Assembly: GCA_030867875.1 (NCBI GenBank)
Contig: JAOWCC010001634.1
Span: 101,907,321-101,971,320, forward strand
DNA length: 64,000 nt
DNA from: Actinernus sp. WN-2022
Lineage: Eukaryota; Cnidaria; Anthozoa; Actiniaria; Actinernidae
Direction: 5' to 3'
The notes beneath the pieces are model-generated. The model saw only the letters and a list, made by a program, of their open reading frames with translations. It was not told the origin of the DNA and ran no database searches. The position numbers were made by a program, and so were the translations under genes. Of this stretch, positions 13,501 to 28,500 are shown piece after piece; position 1 is the stretch's first letter; each line of letters opens with the position of its first letter.

Positions 13501-16500
13501 AAGGGTGATCAAAGGGAAGCAGGCAGATCATGAGTATTTGGAGTTGATCAAAATGTATCCAAATGTATAGAGAAAAGAATTTGAATTTCACTTTTGGGGC
13601 TGGAAGGGTTAAAAACTTTGGTCCTTGATCTTTAATCCAAAACCTGTAAAAACAATTAACCACAATAAGAATTACGATTTTAATTAGATGAGTACGGTGG
13701 TGTATAAAGTCCCGTGCGGTTTGCCAACCGGAAACCGACAAATATTTTTATACATCCTACATGTACTTCCGTTTCTACCAAAATAACTTCGGTTTTGTGG
13801 CTGATTGTGTTGAATAGGGTATTGAGAAGCACATCAAACATTCTAGAATGATAAAGTTTGAAAAGGGATTAATAAGACCTGGGACACGAAAATGTGAATT
13901 TTGTCGTTCCAAAAAGGCAAAATGTTTGAATTACTAGTACAGTGAATCTCAATGAAGTCCATCTCAACTCTTGAAGAAATTTCGATTGGAATCGTAAACT
14001 TCACTTGACCTCTTGGAAGCTTTCATAAATAGTTTCTTCAAATATATCTTGGAATATATTCAAGTACACTGACTACAGATCAGAGTATACAGGGCTAGTA
14101 ATAGTATAGGCCATAGCAATTCATCTTTTAGTCAATTAGTGTGAGCAACATGAACAAATTAACGAACCTAACATAAACTTCTGCTCACCATTTCTTCAGG
14201 AATTCATCTCTTCCAGAACTGAAACTGCCTCTCACTTGGAGCAGTTATTATTATCTTTCATCTGATGAATATTGGCATTGAAATGCTGTTGAAATGACCT
14301 TCTAAGCGAGTTTAAAACTCCAGCAACAAAATGGCCTCTTGGCTTCTTGCTATTTGAAATGTGCAACCGTTACCAAATATGGATATAGACTTGGTTCTAG
14401 GCCACTCGGTTAAAGCACAGGCAGCCCAAGCCAAAACGATTATAGAATTGCCTCAAACCAAAAATAAACACATCAGTGATGAACAGGAACAACTTCTTAA
14501 CACTTTATTTCCTCTTTTACTACAGTTTCAGATTTGTTCTAAAAAAATCCCATAACATTCCTTGTAACAATCATTAGCTTGGACTGCCTGTGGTTAAAGT
14601 GGAACTTTGTCTCTTCCATGTTTATATTAAAATTTCTCAATGAAAGCACACTTTTAAGGGGCTGGATGAAAATATTTTGCTTAATTAAATAATGGGAATT
14701 TGTTTTTGGACAAGCCAGCCTACTTGGTGAGTAATATAAAATCTTTAGTCTAAAACAACCAGGAGAAGTCATCGTTATGTTAGAGCTTTTTTTATCCTTT
14801 CAACAACAATTAACATCAGGAACTGATCATTAATTACAGGGGGAGGGGAGCTGGCTGGTGAAAAAAGGGGGTGGGTCCCCAATTTTAATGCAGAAAATTA
14901 GGGGGGCATAGTAAGCTAGAGTGGAAATCATTGGGGGGAGGGGTCATCAAAAATTGAGCATGACATTTTTCAGTTAATTCTTATAAGGATTATGTTCCGA
15001 TCCTAGAAAGATTATATAATTTTTCAAGAATTTGCTATGTCATAGGAATCCTACTTAATAATTATGTAGGATTCCTATTCAATTAGGTGCTGCATGTAAC
15101 TATGTACATGCATGTACATGTAGGTCCTATTCAAGATGCTGTTCCTATGTAGGATCCTATTCAGGATTATGTTCCTATATTTTTATTATGTAGGATCCTG
15201 TTCCTACATAGGATCCTATTCAGGATGCTATTCCTACATAGGATCCTATTCAGGATTATGTTCCTATGTAGGATCCTATTCAGGATCCTATTCCTACATA
15301 GGATCCTATTCAGGATTATGTTCCTATGTAGATTCCTACATAGGATCCTATTCAGGATTATGTTCCTATGTAGGATCCTATTCAGGATCCTATTCCTACA
15401 TAGGATCCTATTCAGGATTATGTTCCTATGTAGGATCTTATTCAGGATCCTATTCCTACATAGGATCCTATTCAGGATTATGTTCCTATGTAGGATCCTA
15501 TTCAGGATTATGTTCCTATGTAGGATCCTATTCAGGATCCTATTCCTACATAGGATCCTATTCAGGATTATGTTCCTATGTAGGATCCTATTCAGGATCC
15601 TATTCCTAAATAGGATCCTATTCAGGATTATGTTCCTATGTAGGATCCTATTCAGGATTATGTTCCTATGTAGGATCCTATTCAGGATCCTATTCCTACA
15701 TAGGATCCTATTCAGGATTATGTTCCTATGTAGGATCATATTCAGGATCCTATTCCTACATAGGATCCTATTCAGGATTATGTTCCTGTTCAGGATCCTG
15801 CTCAGGATCCTATTCCTACATAGGATCCTATTCAGGATTATGTTCCTATGTAGGATCCTATTCAGGATCCTATTCCTACATAGGATCCTATTCAGGATCC
15901 TGTTCCTGTTCAGGATCCTGCTCAGGATCCTGTCCCTGTGTAGGATCCTACAGGATCCTACAGGATCCTACAGGATCCTGTCCAGGTTTTCCACCAGGGA
16001 TTGAGTATTGTTCTGAGAGCATAGGCGTTAGTTAATTCTAGTTTCTGGGATAGGTTATTACTGATACCAATTAATAGCTGAGAACAGTATTCGAACTGGG
16101 ATAGGATGAAGGCTTTGTAAACTTTTAGCATTAGGTCAGTAGGGATCATTTTACGGATACGTCTCAGGATAGAGACTTTCGCGTTAACTTTTCTACATAT
16201 TTCTTTAACATGTTGCTTGAAAGAAAGGGATTTGTCAATTATGAAGCCAAGCTAGTAGCTTAATTTCGTTAACAATTTCAAGTTTGTTGTTGTCCATCAT
16301 AAGTTGAAGTGGCATACTAGATTTGCCTAGAATAATGGTCTGTGTCTTTGTATTATTCACTAATAGAAAGTTTTGATTAAACCACGCGACAACAACAACA
16401 ACAACAATTTTTTTTATTCATACCATAACGAAATGTTTTACATATAAAAGGGAGGGAGAATTAAACAATTTAATGGTATGGGTTACCTAGAAATAACTTA

Positions 16501-19500
16501 AAAGCTAATCAAGCTAGGTAACGCAAATATATTGATATAATGGAAATATATATACGGTCGGATACAAGATACACAAATAATTAAATAAATATATAACTAC
16601 ATACATGGAATAAAGAAACTAAAGATGATATGTAGATTTGGTTACCATAGATACTGACACAAACAATTATACTTAAGAAAAAGAGAGAAAAATCATATAT
16701 TTTATACAGTGTTACGAAGTTACATAAAATATTGAAGTTAACCTAGTAATTAAATGGTTGCACATGGAAACAAGTGTAAGACTAGTAGGATGCTATAAAT
16801 GAAGACTTCAGCTTATTTTTAAAGGACGATTTTTTGGAAGATTTTATTTTATCATCTAATGAATTCCAGACTTTTGCTCCTTGATATCTTATATTATTAA
16901 ATTTTCCATAATTAGTTCTTACTTGAGGAATAAAAAAAGAGGACTTAGAAGCAAGTCTTGTGTTGTACGAGTGAATTCTATTAATAGGGGTAAAGAAATC
17001 ATTGAATACTGCAGGAAGGGCTTTGTTATGATATTGATGCATTAGCAGAGCATTATGAAGAAATATTAGGTCCTTAAACTTTAAAATGTTGAGAGATTTG
17101 AACAGGGGGCTAGAGTGCTCATCATACTTAGAATGAGTGATGATTCGAATTGCTTTCTTTTGTAAAACTACGATTGGATGAATAGTACTTTCATATGTGT
17201 TCCCCCAAACTACTAACCCATAAGTTAGATATGGATATATAAGAGAGTGGTATAGCTGTATTAATATATTAATATTAAGATAATATCTTATTTTAGAGAG
17301 TATACCTATGCCTTTGGCAATTTTTTTGGTAATTTGATGAATATGGCTTTTCCAATTTAGATTTGAGTCAATTAACACTCCAAGATATTTGGTATTCTGT
17401 TTATGCTCTAAGATTTTCTTATTAATGGTAATGTTTAATTTATAATTAACTTTCTTCTGGTGTGAGTGAAATATTACAAAATTAGATTTATTAACATTCA
17501 GTGATAATTTATTGCCACTTAGCCAGTCATTAACTTTTATTAATTCGCTGTTTACAACATTCTCAAGACTATGTAGATTATTATGAGCATAAAAGAGGTT
17601 AGAGTCGTCAGCAAAGAGGTGAATGTCAAGAATTTTAGAGCAATTTGAAAAGTCATTAATATAAAGGAGGAACAGTAGAGGCCCGAGGACTGATCCTTGG
17701 GGAACCCCACAAGAAATATATTGGTGATCGGATGAGGCATTTCCAATAGAAACAAATTGTTTTCTGTTATTTAGATAAGAGACAAACCAGTCAATGGCAA
17801 TACCACGAATGCCAAGCCTTTGTAACTTATTAATTAAAATGTCATGGTTGACAGTATCAAATGCTTTACTCAAGTCGAGGAAAATTCCACATGCATACTT
17901 ACCTTCATCAATAGCTTTTTGAATTTTATCAGTAATAAGAAGTATGGCTTGAATAGTAGAGTGGTTCGAGCGAAAGCCAAATTGTTTATTGTAGAGGCAA
18001 TTTATTTTATCTAGATATCTAATTAATCTTTTGTACATTAATTTTTCAAGGATTTTATTAAAGACTGAAAGGAGTGAGATTGGACGATAATTTGATAAGA
18101 TCAGTTGAGATCCATTTTTAAAAACTGGACAAACTCTAGCAATCTTGAAGTTATCAGGAACAGTACCCGTGTTAAATGAGCAATTATACAATATTTCTAA
18201 AGGCTTAGAAAGAAGACATTTGAGCAGCTTAAGAATTTTAATTGGGATACTATAAAAAGGCCCAACAGATTTACCAGTCTTAATTTCAGAAATTATGTTT
18301 ACAATTTCATCAGAAGTTGTTGGATACAGATAAAAACTGTTAACTTGTGGTGGATCCATATAATCAAGACATGATGTATTAGGATTAGATTTACTGATAG
18401 AGCTAGCTAATTTATTACCAATGTTTGCAAAGTAGTAATTAAATTCATCAGCTATTTCTTTTGACAAGTATATTAAGATCTGTTTGCAGGTATGCTTGTA
18501 ATATATCAGGACTTGCGTGTGATGCATATTCGGTTGTGTCATCTGCATATAACCTCAGCGAGGTGTTGAGAGCTGCAAAGTTAAGATCATTAATAAATAT
18601 GTTAAACAAGAGGGGGCCCAGGATGGAGCCTTGAGGTACTCCATGCTTAACGTTCATCCATTCTGAGTAATCGTTGCCAATTTTTACTCGTTGTCTTCTC
18701 TCAGATAGTCTTTAAAATATTAATTTATTGTATGGACAAGAGTGTTTTACCAAGAACTAAACCATTCGCAGAATCAATCTCACTTGCTGGAGTAATTAAG
18801 ATATGGAAAATATGCCATTCAATCTTCTGGATGTATGACATCACGCTCTACAAAGATGGTGGTAGGTTTGTGAAAATCACAGAGCGAGATAGGTTAGGCA
18901 GAAAAAGCAAATGAAAATAGGATCTAAAACTGTCTATGGATTTTCTCGACTGCTGTTATAATTCAGAGAGGAGAATTGCACAAAATTCTCGCAGAAGAGC
19001 TTCCAAAGATAGCTGAAATTTGGTACTGACAGTAAGTAAAATGAGTAGATATTAAGAGTCCTTAGACCAGTCTAATTGTCCATATAATAAACATAACGAT
19101 CATTACACCGTGGTAACTGAAGATTTGAAGTGTATCCTCGCTCATGGAATATTTTGACTCTAAAGGATATTACTGAACTTCATATCTTCGCACCACCGTG
19201 TAATTAGCAAATTTCCTCTGGTTTTCCGTGGTGTGGACTCTTATTTACCACGATTTACGTCATCACATGGTCAAAATTTGTTGTGGACTCACGAGGCGGA
19301 GCCAAGTGAGTCCACAACAAATTTTGACCATGTGATGACGTAAATCGTGGTAAATAAGAGTCCACACGAATTACGGTCGTTTCGCCCCCAAGTCGTTTCG
19401 CCCCCAGTCGATTCAATTCCCTCAACTTTGCCGGTGACGCTGTTAAATCTAACACCTACCTTTGTTTCTGTGAAAACCTTGGACGCTGTGAAATCTAACA

Positions 19501-22500
19501 CTTCGTAATACAATGGAATGCAAAAGTTTGAATGTGCCGGCGACGCTGTGAAAAATAACACTTCGGAATACAAAGGAAAAGTTTTGAAAACATTACGAAA
19601 CTTTTAACAACAAAAAGCTTCGGTTTCGATGTTTGTTTGGCTCTAAATAAAGTAACCAACAAACATCTACTTTCGGTGTTTTAATTGCTCTAAATAAAGT
19701 AGGCTGGTCGTTTCGCCCCCAAATCCCCGCGGCATTTACACGAAACGACCGGATACCGTCCACACCACGGAAAACCAGAGGAAATTTGCTAAATCGCACA
19801 CATTTTGCCGTTGTCTGTACTCGTATTGATCATAGAAATGACGCCATAAAATGTTCAAAACTCAACTTGAGTGTTTCACTGCAAAGTTTTGGACATTTTA
19901 TGGCGTCATTTCTATGATCAATACGAGTACAGACAATGGCAAAATGTGTGCGATTTGTTTTTTACAACGACGAAGCACTTATAGCTTCAAATGAGTGCGT
20001 AATAAACTGCTTTCGAGTCGAAAAAGGCCATTGAAAGTCAAAACGTAAACACTTCTAATTACCGTTGCCGAGAGAAAGCTTTCTTAGACAAATGGTAATT
20101 TGGTTCACCGATTAACTTCTGTAATTGATGGAATGCATGTGAAATCCTTTCAGTTTTTTTTTTCTGGCTCAGAAAAGTTATTGTTATATAATTCAAAACT
20201 TCTGAGCTCTGAGAGAACTAGTCTAGTCACAAAGTCTGACTACAAGTACAAATTCGCCGAAACTTTCTCCACTCAAGAGAAAACTCTCATTTTGCCAAAT
20301 GGCATACTACAAAGAAGTTTGACTCACCGATTGACTTCTCCTAGTTATAAAATGCTTGTGAAATCCTCACTTTCTTGTTTTTGGAAGCGAAGTTAACACC
20401 ATTTGAATTCACAAACCTCGCCGTGAAAGCACTTTGCAAAGCTACCACGGCTTGCGAGTGACGTCATTTTCATTGTATGTACTTATTTTGCATATAGCGG
20501 AGAGCCAATCAGAACGCGAGAAAATTGGATGTTGTTGTAAAAACATGTATGCTCGAGCTGGAGAACACATACCTGCTGACCAGCATCACGGGAACCTACA
20601 TAGATCATGCAATTTGATTGGCTCGCTATCTCGGAATAATGAGATAATGAGCAATAGCCACCTACAAAACTCGGGATAATTTTGAAACAAAATGGCAGGT
20701 GTAAATTCACGTTTCGCGATTGTTTCCGATACAGAAATTTTAGAAATTCAACAAAATGCAGTGCCCAAAAGCACTAAAAAAGCTACAAAATATGGCCTTC
20801 GAGTGTTTCAAGGTAAAATGTTTGCATAAAATATACAAAAGCAACTGTCACAACTTGTTTTGCCGTAGTCGTTACCTTCTATTTGAGGAATACAACTAAA
20901 AAACACTATAATTCTATTTTTTTGTTGAGGTTCCGGTGTTATATATACTAAAACAATTATTCGCTTCAGGCTCACTCGATATTGGTGAATATCGACTGAG
21001 CCTGAGGCGAATAATTGTTAAATATATTCCAGTCGGCTGCCCACAAGTGAAAGATAGTCTAAGCTTTTTAGCAGAACTGAAAGCGTTCCCAGTTAGCTTT
21101 TAAAATTATTCTATCTATATGATTGTTCAAATTGAGACACTGTTGCAGGGCTCCAATATAACTCTGAGGAAAATTACATTGTACATAATTGGTCTCCCTA
21201 CATTTTATTCGGGGTATATACATTGACGTAAACACAACTTTTACTAACCAACTGTGATATGCGACTGTTCAAGAATCCTTAGTAACAGGATTCAATTATT
21301 TGTAAGTTGCTTTCTGTGAATGTGTTACTACAATGTACATGTACATATACCAACTGTGAGATGTGACTGTCTAAGATCATTAGAGCGGTTTTCAGTTGAG
21401 TGTAGTAAAACCAAACGCAAACTACCCACAGCCAGCCAATCATAGGAGCGAGTAATCACAAGTAACTCATAAATGGCTTCCCTGTGAGCCAATGACAAAC
21501 CAAAGCAAAACCAAAACCAATTTGCGTTTGGTTTAATTTTGGAATCTGATTGGTTGGTTTACTTTCTCAGCCAATAGGAGAGCTTAGTAAACGCAAAACC
21601 AAAACATTTCCGACACTCAATTGAAATCCGCTCTAGTAACAGGATTCAATTCTTTGTAAGGTACTGCTTTCTCTGGAAGTATAGAATTATTTAATTACGG
21701 TCAAACATTGTACTAAGCATGCGCTTCGCCTAAAATAGATCTTTAGAGTTTAGTTACCAAACATTGAAAACTATACATGTATATTTACCGTTGATTAACG
21801 GAATACCGTTAAGCTTGTGCTGCGGTTTCCTTTTCTAATGCCGTATCAGGTCATTACTTCATTGTACGTGTACAGTAACATTCCCAATGATTCCATTTCT
21901 ACATAGCTTTGATAAGGATAGGTCTGGTACTATAGATGCACAAGAGTTAAGCACAGCATTCAGCACATTTGGATACAGATTGTAAGTATATTCATAACAT
22001 TGTAGTCTGCTTTATTGACTTTGAAGCTGTGCCATCTGTATGTTTCACATCCAAATAAGTTTCTTCTCGTTATAAAACAAATTGGAAAGGACTTTGAGAA
22101 AGTCTATAGTCAGATTAGAGAAGATTTCCTATGAGTGGGACAAACTACAACACTGACTACAGCACGGTTACCGTACGGCATGCAGTGACGTTGAAATGGT
22201 TTCCCATTGTTTTTGTCCTGCTGATCCAATCAAATCACAGAACTACGGCACAGCACATCTACAGCACGGCTACAGCACGGTTACCGTACGGCATGCAGTG
22301 ACGTTGAAATGGTTTCCCATTGTTTAAAAAGATACGTTTTAAGTGAAGATTTAAAAAGACTAAGCGACTGAATATTGCGCAGATATTGTGGTAGAGCGTT
22401 CCATAGAGTCGGAGCCGAAACGCTAAAAGATCTATCACCGAATGAACGCAAAAGCCTCCCACTAGGGATCTTCAGTAGAACACCATTATTTGAGCGTAAT

Positions 22501-25500
22501 TGATAGCGCGGCTGTTTCTTAATCGTAATAAGGTCTCTAATGTACTGTGGAGATTGGCCAGCTAATGCTTTAAAAGTAATTAAAATAATCTTAAACTGAA
22601 TACGGAATCTAACGGGTAACCAGTGAAGTTCATAGAGAACAGGTGTAATATGATCATATCGAGAAGTAGAAGTGATAAGCCTGGCAGCAGCGTTCTGTAC
22701 CCTTTGTAGTTTGGAAAGTTCAGTGTTTGGTAAACCATATAGTAAACTATTACAATAGTCCAGCCTACTGGTAATAAAAGCATGAACTAATGTAGTAAGA
22801 CTATCCTGACTGAGGTACTTGCTAATACGTCTAATATTATGAAGATAAAAGAATGAGGCACTACAAGACTTAGTGATTTGGGTGGACATTGTTAAATGCG
22901 AATCGAACCACGACCCTAGGTTTCTGACAACAGACGAAGGGAAGACATCAGTACTGCCAACCCGTATATGACAACCATCATTGAGTTTAGTGAGGATTTT
23001 TTTCGAACCTATTATTAAAAATTCAGTCTTATCATCATTGATTTTAAGTTTATCCTGGAACATCCACTTTCTAAGATCACCAATGCAGTTCTCCATAGCA
23101 GACAAAGCCTCCTCTTGTGCAGTAGTGCCATCGGGTTTGAATGACAAATACAGCTGTGAATCGTCGGCATAACAGTGAACTTCCGGTAAGTGAGACTCGA
23201 TGACATCAAACAATTTAGACGCGTACACAACGAAGAGAAGCGGGCCAAGGCAGGAACCTTGAGGGACACCAAAGCTAAGGTCAAACCTGTCTGACATTGC
23301 GCCATTCAGTAAGACCTTTTGGCTTCTACCAGATAAATAAGACCTGAACCAGTTAAGAGCCTTTCCAGTAATACCAAGCTTAGAATGTAAGCGCCCGAGT
23401 AAAATCGCGTGGTCCACAGTATCAAAGGCAGCGCTTAGGTCGAGTAAGACCAACAGGGTAATACGCTGAGAGTTCATGTTCATCAGGATATCGTTGGTCA
23501 CCTTTAGCAGCGCTGTCTCAGTACTATGGTATTGACGATACGCAGATTGTAGCAGTGGGTACAAGCCAGAACGCGTCATATGAGAATGGACTTGGTTGAA
23601 TACCGCGCGTTCCGTAAGCTTTGATACATAGACCAAGTTACTAATTGGACGAAGGTTTTTAAATGCAGGATCCAAACCTGGCTTCTTCAATAAGGGCGAT
23701 ACCACAGCCTCTTTCCATTCATCAGGGAAACATCCAGAGTCCAGTGAGGTATTTATCATACTTGCAATGACTGGAAGTAGCACTTCTAGACTTTCTATCA
23801 TGAGTCTTGTTGGCATGGGATCGAGGCAGCATGACTTTTTAGCTGAGTTGGCGATAAGCTCTCGCACTTCACTTTCAGAAAGCAGATCGAATGCATCAAA
23901 TAACAGATCCCCATTACTAGCAGTATCCAAAACTTCTACAAGATCAGAGTTCCTATCGTCGATACAGTCGAGGTCAGAGCGGATACGGGAAATTTTCTGT
24001 ATAAAGAAATTCCCAATATCATTAACAAGTAGTTTATTATCTATATAGTTAGGGAAAATCAACTCATCTTTTGGCAAGAGTAGATTTTTAGCTGCTCGGA
24101 ATAGTTTACCTTGATCAGAACTGTTTTCATCAATAAAGTTAGTGTAAAAAGAGCGTCTAGCTTCATTCATAATATAAGTAGCTCGATTTCTTAGAGTCTT
24201 AAAAAGACTAAAATCAGAGTCCTCCTTCGTTCGACGCCATTTTCTTTCAGCCCTCCTTCTGAGTTGCTTTGCCGATTTAATTTCATCGTTGTACCATGGT
24301 ACAACGGGGCGTACAGTGATTGTCCTGGACTTCAATGGGGCGTGGCGATCCAACAAATCTGACAGTGTGGAATTATAGCATTTAACCAGTGCATCGAGTT
24401 TAGGAGGTATATTTATACATAAATCAGAAGAAGACAAATCGTCTTTTAGAGCTTGCGTATCAATCCGACGAATAGATCTGTACGACACAACTTTCCTGGT
24501 TAGCTGCGGTTTAGCAGATTTAATGTTAAACAGGAGGGAGGAATGGTCAGACAGAAAGCGATCAGGTTTAGGTGTAGAATCTAATAGTTCATCGACCTCG
24601 CGCGTAATGACTAGATCCAGTGTATGTCCGTGGACATGAGTTGGTTGGTTTACATGTTGCTGCAAACCCATCGACTGAAGGAGATCAGAGAGCTTCTGAC
24701 CATCGCAATCACTAGGAACATCGACGTGAATGTTGAAGTCACCAGTAATAAGTAAATGATCAGTAGACATAATTATCGTTTCAAGATACTGAGAAAACTC
24801 AGTAAAAAAATTGTTCGTCGTTACTGGATGAGCGGACGAATAAGGGGGTCTGTAGATAACAACCAACCTCATTCGAAATGATCCCGACACAACAATCCAG
24901 TCAGAATATTCAAAAGAGTCGTACACTACCAGTTCAAGCTTTTTTGCCGTAATTGAGTCTCTGAATAAAATACCAGCCTTCGTTCTTTTGGCCAGCGGAG
25001 CATACCGTTTTGCCGCGGTGTGGGCTACAGCACGGTTACGGACATGCCGTAGTTTGTCACACACATACGAAATCTGCTCTAGTGCTTAGTGCATGACCCC
25101 CCAACTTTCCCCAGTCTCTTGAACCGCATCGTATGGATCGACATTAAGAAAAGAGGCCTGGGAACGAAAGCTAGATACGCTCTATCGCTGTAAAATAACA
25201 TATTTTTGGTGGTCAGTGGTTTATAGCATCGACGGCTCTTTCGATCAGCTTCAGTGTTCATTCTAGAAACGAAGCAAGGTGGGACATTTCTCTCATTGCT
25301 TCTCAAATTTTGCGAGACTTGTATCTCAAAAGGTATGATTCAGTGTCCTACAGAATCTGAATCGTTCTATGTTGAACATTAGCGATAATAAGTCCTTAAA
25401 GTGCGAGAATATCGCACAATCGCGCCCTAGAATCATGAAAACTGCAGCTGATCAATCTTTTGCCACATGGTATATAAAGCAGTTATTGCTAATTGTTAAT

Positions 25501-28500
25501 TGCTGTTGCTGCATCTCTTTGGAGCAGTACAAATCGTAGACCGGCCCCCACTGAGAACGTAAACAAATCTCTGGCAGTGGCCACCCGCCATGGATACAAC
25601 CAGTGCATACAAACATTTCAAAAAAGGTTGTCCCCGAAAACGGCAAATAACAAACGACAAGCGACGTTCCCAAACCAAAATGGAATGTGATTGTAGCTGA
25701 AAGTCTGGTGAATTCATTTGTTTTTGAGTCAAAACGTTAAGACGAATATTTATAATTACTCGGGCCAGGCCTTTGGCCGCCCGAGTCTTAAATATCGGCT
25801 CTGTGTGTTTTCTTTTTTGTACATTTTTTAAATCAACGTCGAAATCGTGCAGAGGGCATCAATAGGATGCTTTCCATCCATGTGGGAATGCGTTCGTGCC
25901 GTCGCGTGGTTCAGTTCGGATGCGACGCAGGCTATACACGACTTTCATAATGGCCGCCTCGTAATTTGCATATGTGATTTTCCGTTTCGGTTGTTTATCC
26001 ACATTTATAGAAAATATGAACATTGCCATGTGAAAGAGCATGTCGACATTAGTGAACTTGTGAAAGTTGAGTGCTATAGCTTAAAAAGCAATGAAGTTAC
26101 AGCCAGTTGAAATTAGAGAGATTTGTATGAGAACAACGGACGCCTTTCTAGCCTCGCTTTCATGTTTTTCTGCATTAGAAATGCTTATAGCTCAACAGCA
26201 ATTCTCCACATTGCTCTAAAACTCAAAACTATTACTAGTTTTAATGTGATGTTTCATGTGGTAGCACTGGTTTCCCTCTACAGATTTATCTTCCAAATTA
26301 TGCAAATTAGGAGGCGGCCATTATGAAAGTCGTGTATGGCCGTGGCGTCAGACTTCTGTACTCTATTTACCTTTATCTTCTTCCTAACCGAATTATTGCT
26401 ATAGACGAAGTGTTGTTGAAAAATATATATATCCTCAAAAATTGTAGTAATGCTTCCTTTTTGACGGGCAAAATGTAAGAAATTGTGACGTCAATCAAGC
26501 GGACGTATTGTTTGCATTTCCGTAATTTTAAGGAAATTTCCTTCGATTTGTGTCGTCTTAACCGCAAATAACTAACCGAGAAGCTTTTAGGTAAAATATT
26601 TGCCGTGTTTATGCCTTATTGTGTGACTTCTCGATGATTCTTTGAACTTTTGAACTTTTCATGCGCCGAAATGCAATTGAAACAAAAGATAATTAGGCGG
26701 CTTCTTTTGATCTCGTTAGAATCGGGCCTAAGTCGGCAAGTGCTTCGCCTCTCGCCTCAGTGACCCAGAAATGAATCAGTTGCATGCAGACAGATATGAA
26801 AGAAGACGCGTAGTATGCGGGCAGGAGGGAGGGGGCGTCTCTAGGGAAAACCCTGGACCACTCATGTAGACAGTATGACGTCACGCAATGGCTCAGTGAT
26901 TTTCAATATGGCGGCGCATAAAAACACGGCTATTTTACTCGATCGCATTTACTAAAAAACTAATTCTCACATTACTTCTCAAAATATCAGTCATATAACT
27001 CCATTTACCAGAAAAGGATATACCAAGGACGGATTTGAGCCGGGCTTATGGTAATTTATTGTATTGTTTAATAGGTTTTTGGTAGGTTTTTGTGAATAAG
27101 TGGAACTGCCGTTTGGGAGAAACGGCAAGGTCCGCAAAAATGCTGAATGGAATTAAGGGCCGGAGAAATGACAACCAGGCTTCAAAATAGGAGGTTCAGT
27201 TCCTGAGGTGTTCAACTCCTTATGTGCAAAGTTGTGTTAAGATGGCTTGTGTAGAACTGCTCATCAATCCCTTCAAAGGCTGATTGGCCAAGCAATCGAG
27301 ACGCCCCCTCCCTCCTGTATGCGGGGTATCCTGCTGTTTTGCCAAATAAAAAAAAAGATCCAAATTAAGAGGGTAGATTGAAGGAAAATTTTTGTGACAG
27401 GGGACTTAAAAATCTTTTGAAACGGGTAGAAGATTAAGAAAACTAGCAAATAATAAAAAGAAAACCGGAATCGAACTCGTACACTTTAGATCGGAAGACA
27501 CGCGCTCTAGCCACTAGGCCACAGAGCTGTTCACTCACCATGTGAATTAAAACAGGTCACGAACTTGTCTGCTAGTAGAATATTTTCCTAAAATCAAAAT
27601 TAGGGAGGGTATTGGCAAAATGAAATGACACATACCAAGATGCTCTCTTGCATACACATACTCCAATTCTACACGTTCACCGTATCACTTTATAGAATTT
27701 ACTTTTAATTGTGCATTGGGTAAGAATTAGGCTTATAAACTCCTGCAAATATGCCACGTTTGTTCGAGATTTTCAGACTCCAACTGACTCCAAGTTGCAC
27801 TGGTTGTCTTCCCGGGACAACCTTCTATGAAATAGGTGCATATTCTATCCACTGCAGCGTGGTCAGTGCCCGTGATATCTTTACCTTCTCAGTAACTTAC
27901 TATGACTGTGATTTAAGTGTTTTGTATTACCTTCCAGATCCATGCAGTTTTGTAATCTGTGTGTACAGAAGTTCGACAGGTCTGACCGTAGAACAATGAA
28001 GTTCGATGACTTCATTCAGTGCTGCGTGATGCTCAAGTCCTTAACGGATGCTTTTAGGAAACATGACCACCAGCAGAGTGGAGCTGTCACTATTAGTTAT
28101 GAACAGGTACTTCATTGTTCCACAGCTGTCAATTAAGAACTCTTCAGACCAATAATAACGCAGCAATGTTCCTTGTCTTGTCATCTTGTCCCACAAGTGC
28201 TTCCGAAGGAGAACACCAACTTCCGAAGGACAAGCTCTTCCGAAGGAAAAAACTTGATTTCTTCGCAAAGATTTACAGCGATTCTCAGTCACACGTGTCC
28301 TTAGAATTGTGTCTCGACGAAGGAGTCGTGTTTTGGCGACGTCAATGAAGCAGAAAACGACATCTATCTCTGGTGCGAAATAAGTTCTGCAAAGGCACGG
28401 ATGAGGTTTATTTTTACTCAGCGGTTCTCTAATTGGACATTTCAAAGATTTCGTCCGAGATCTTTACTACAATCTGGATTCAACATCGGTTTCTGTTGCT

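Larger units (their letters stand above)
11175..15999. mobile_element. 4.8-kb DNA transposon with GGATCCT arrays at both ends
   Basis: The terminal inverted repeats start CCCTGGTGGAAAACYTGGAC and run into AGGATCCTG. An AT dinucleotide is repeated at each side. The element interrupts LINE A cleanly. About 0.8 kb at each end is minisatellite, and about 3.1 kb lies between the arrays. I find no transposase, so it is probably non-autonomous. The family is not recognised; dense subterminal repeats are the usual transposase-binding zones of DNA transposons, which is an inference here. Confidence 0.75.
10534..18716 (-). mobile_element. LINE A: 5'-truncated LINE in three pieces
   Basis: Minus-strand reverse transcriptase fragments belong together: 18464-18716 ([20 protein letters not shown] and the YADD box), 16003-16383 ([10 protein letters not shown] through ALRTILN) and 10534-11174 ([20 protein letters not shown] to [10 protein letters not shown]). 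The gaps are filled by LINE B (16384-18463) and by a DNA transposon (11175-15999). At the second junction the frame is continuous once the transposon and a 2-bp AT duplication are removed, which supports this nesting. The 3' end has AATAAAT and a (CTA)n tail. Confidence 0.8.

Noticed and set aside
15136..16004. Three long open frames with [20 protein letters not shown] repeats on both strands
   Set aside because: They are products of a stop-free minisatellite whose unit is a multiple of three; frames are open in several registers, so this is not a gene.
27465..27530. Functional tRNA gene on the minus strand
   Set aside because: A and B boxes are present but the acceptor stem does not pair.
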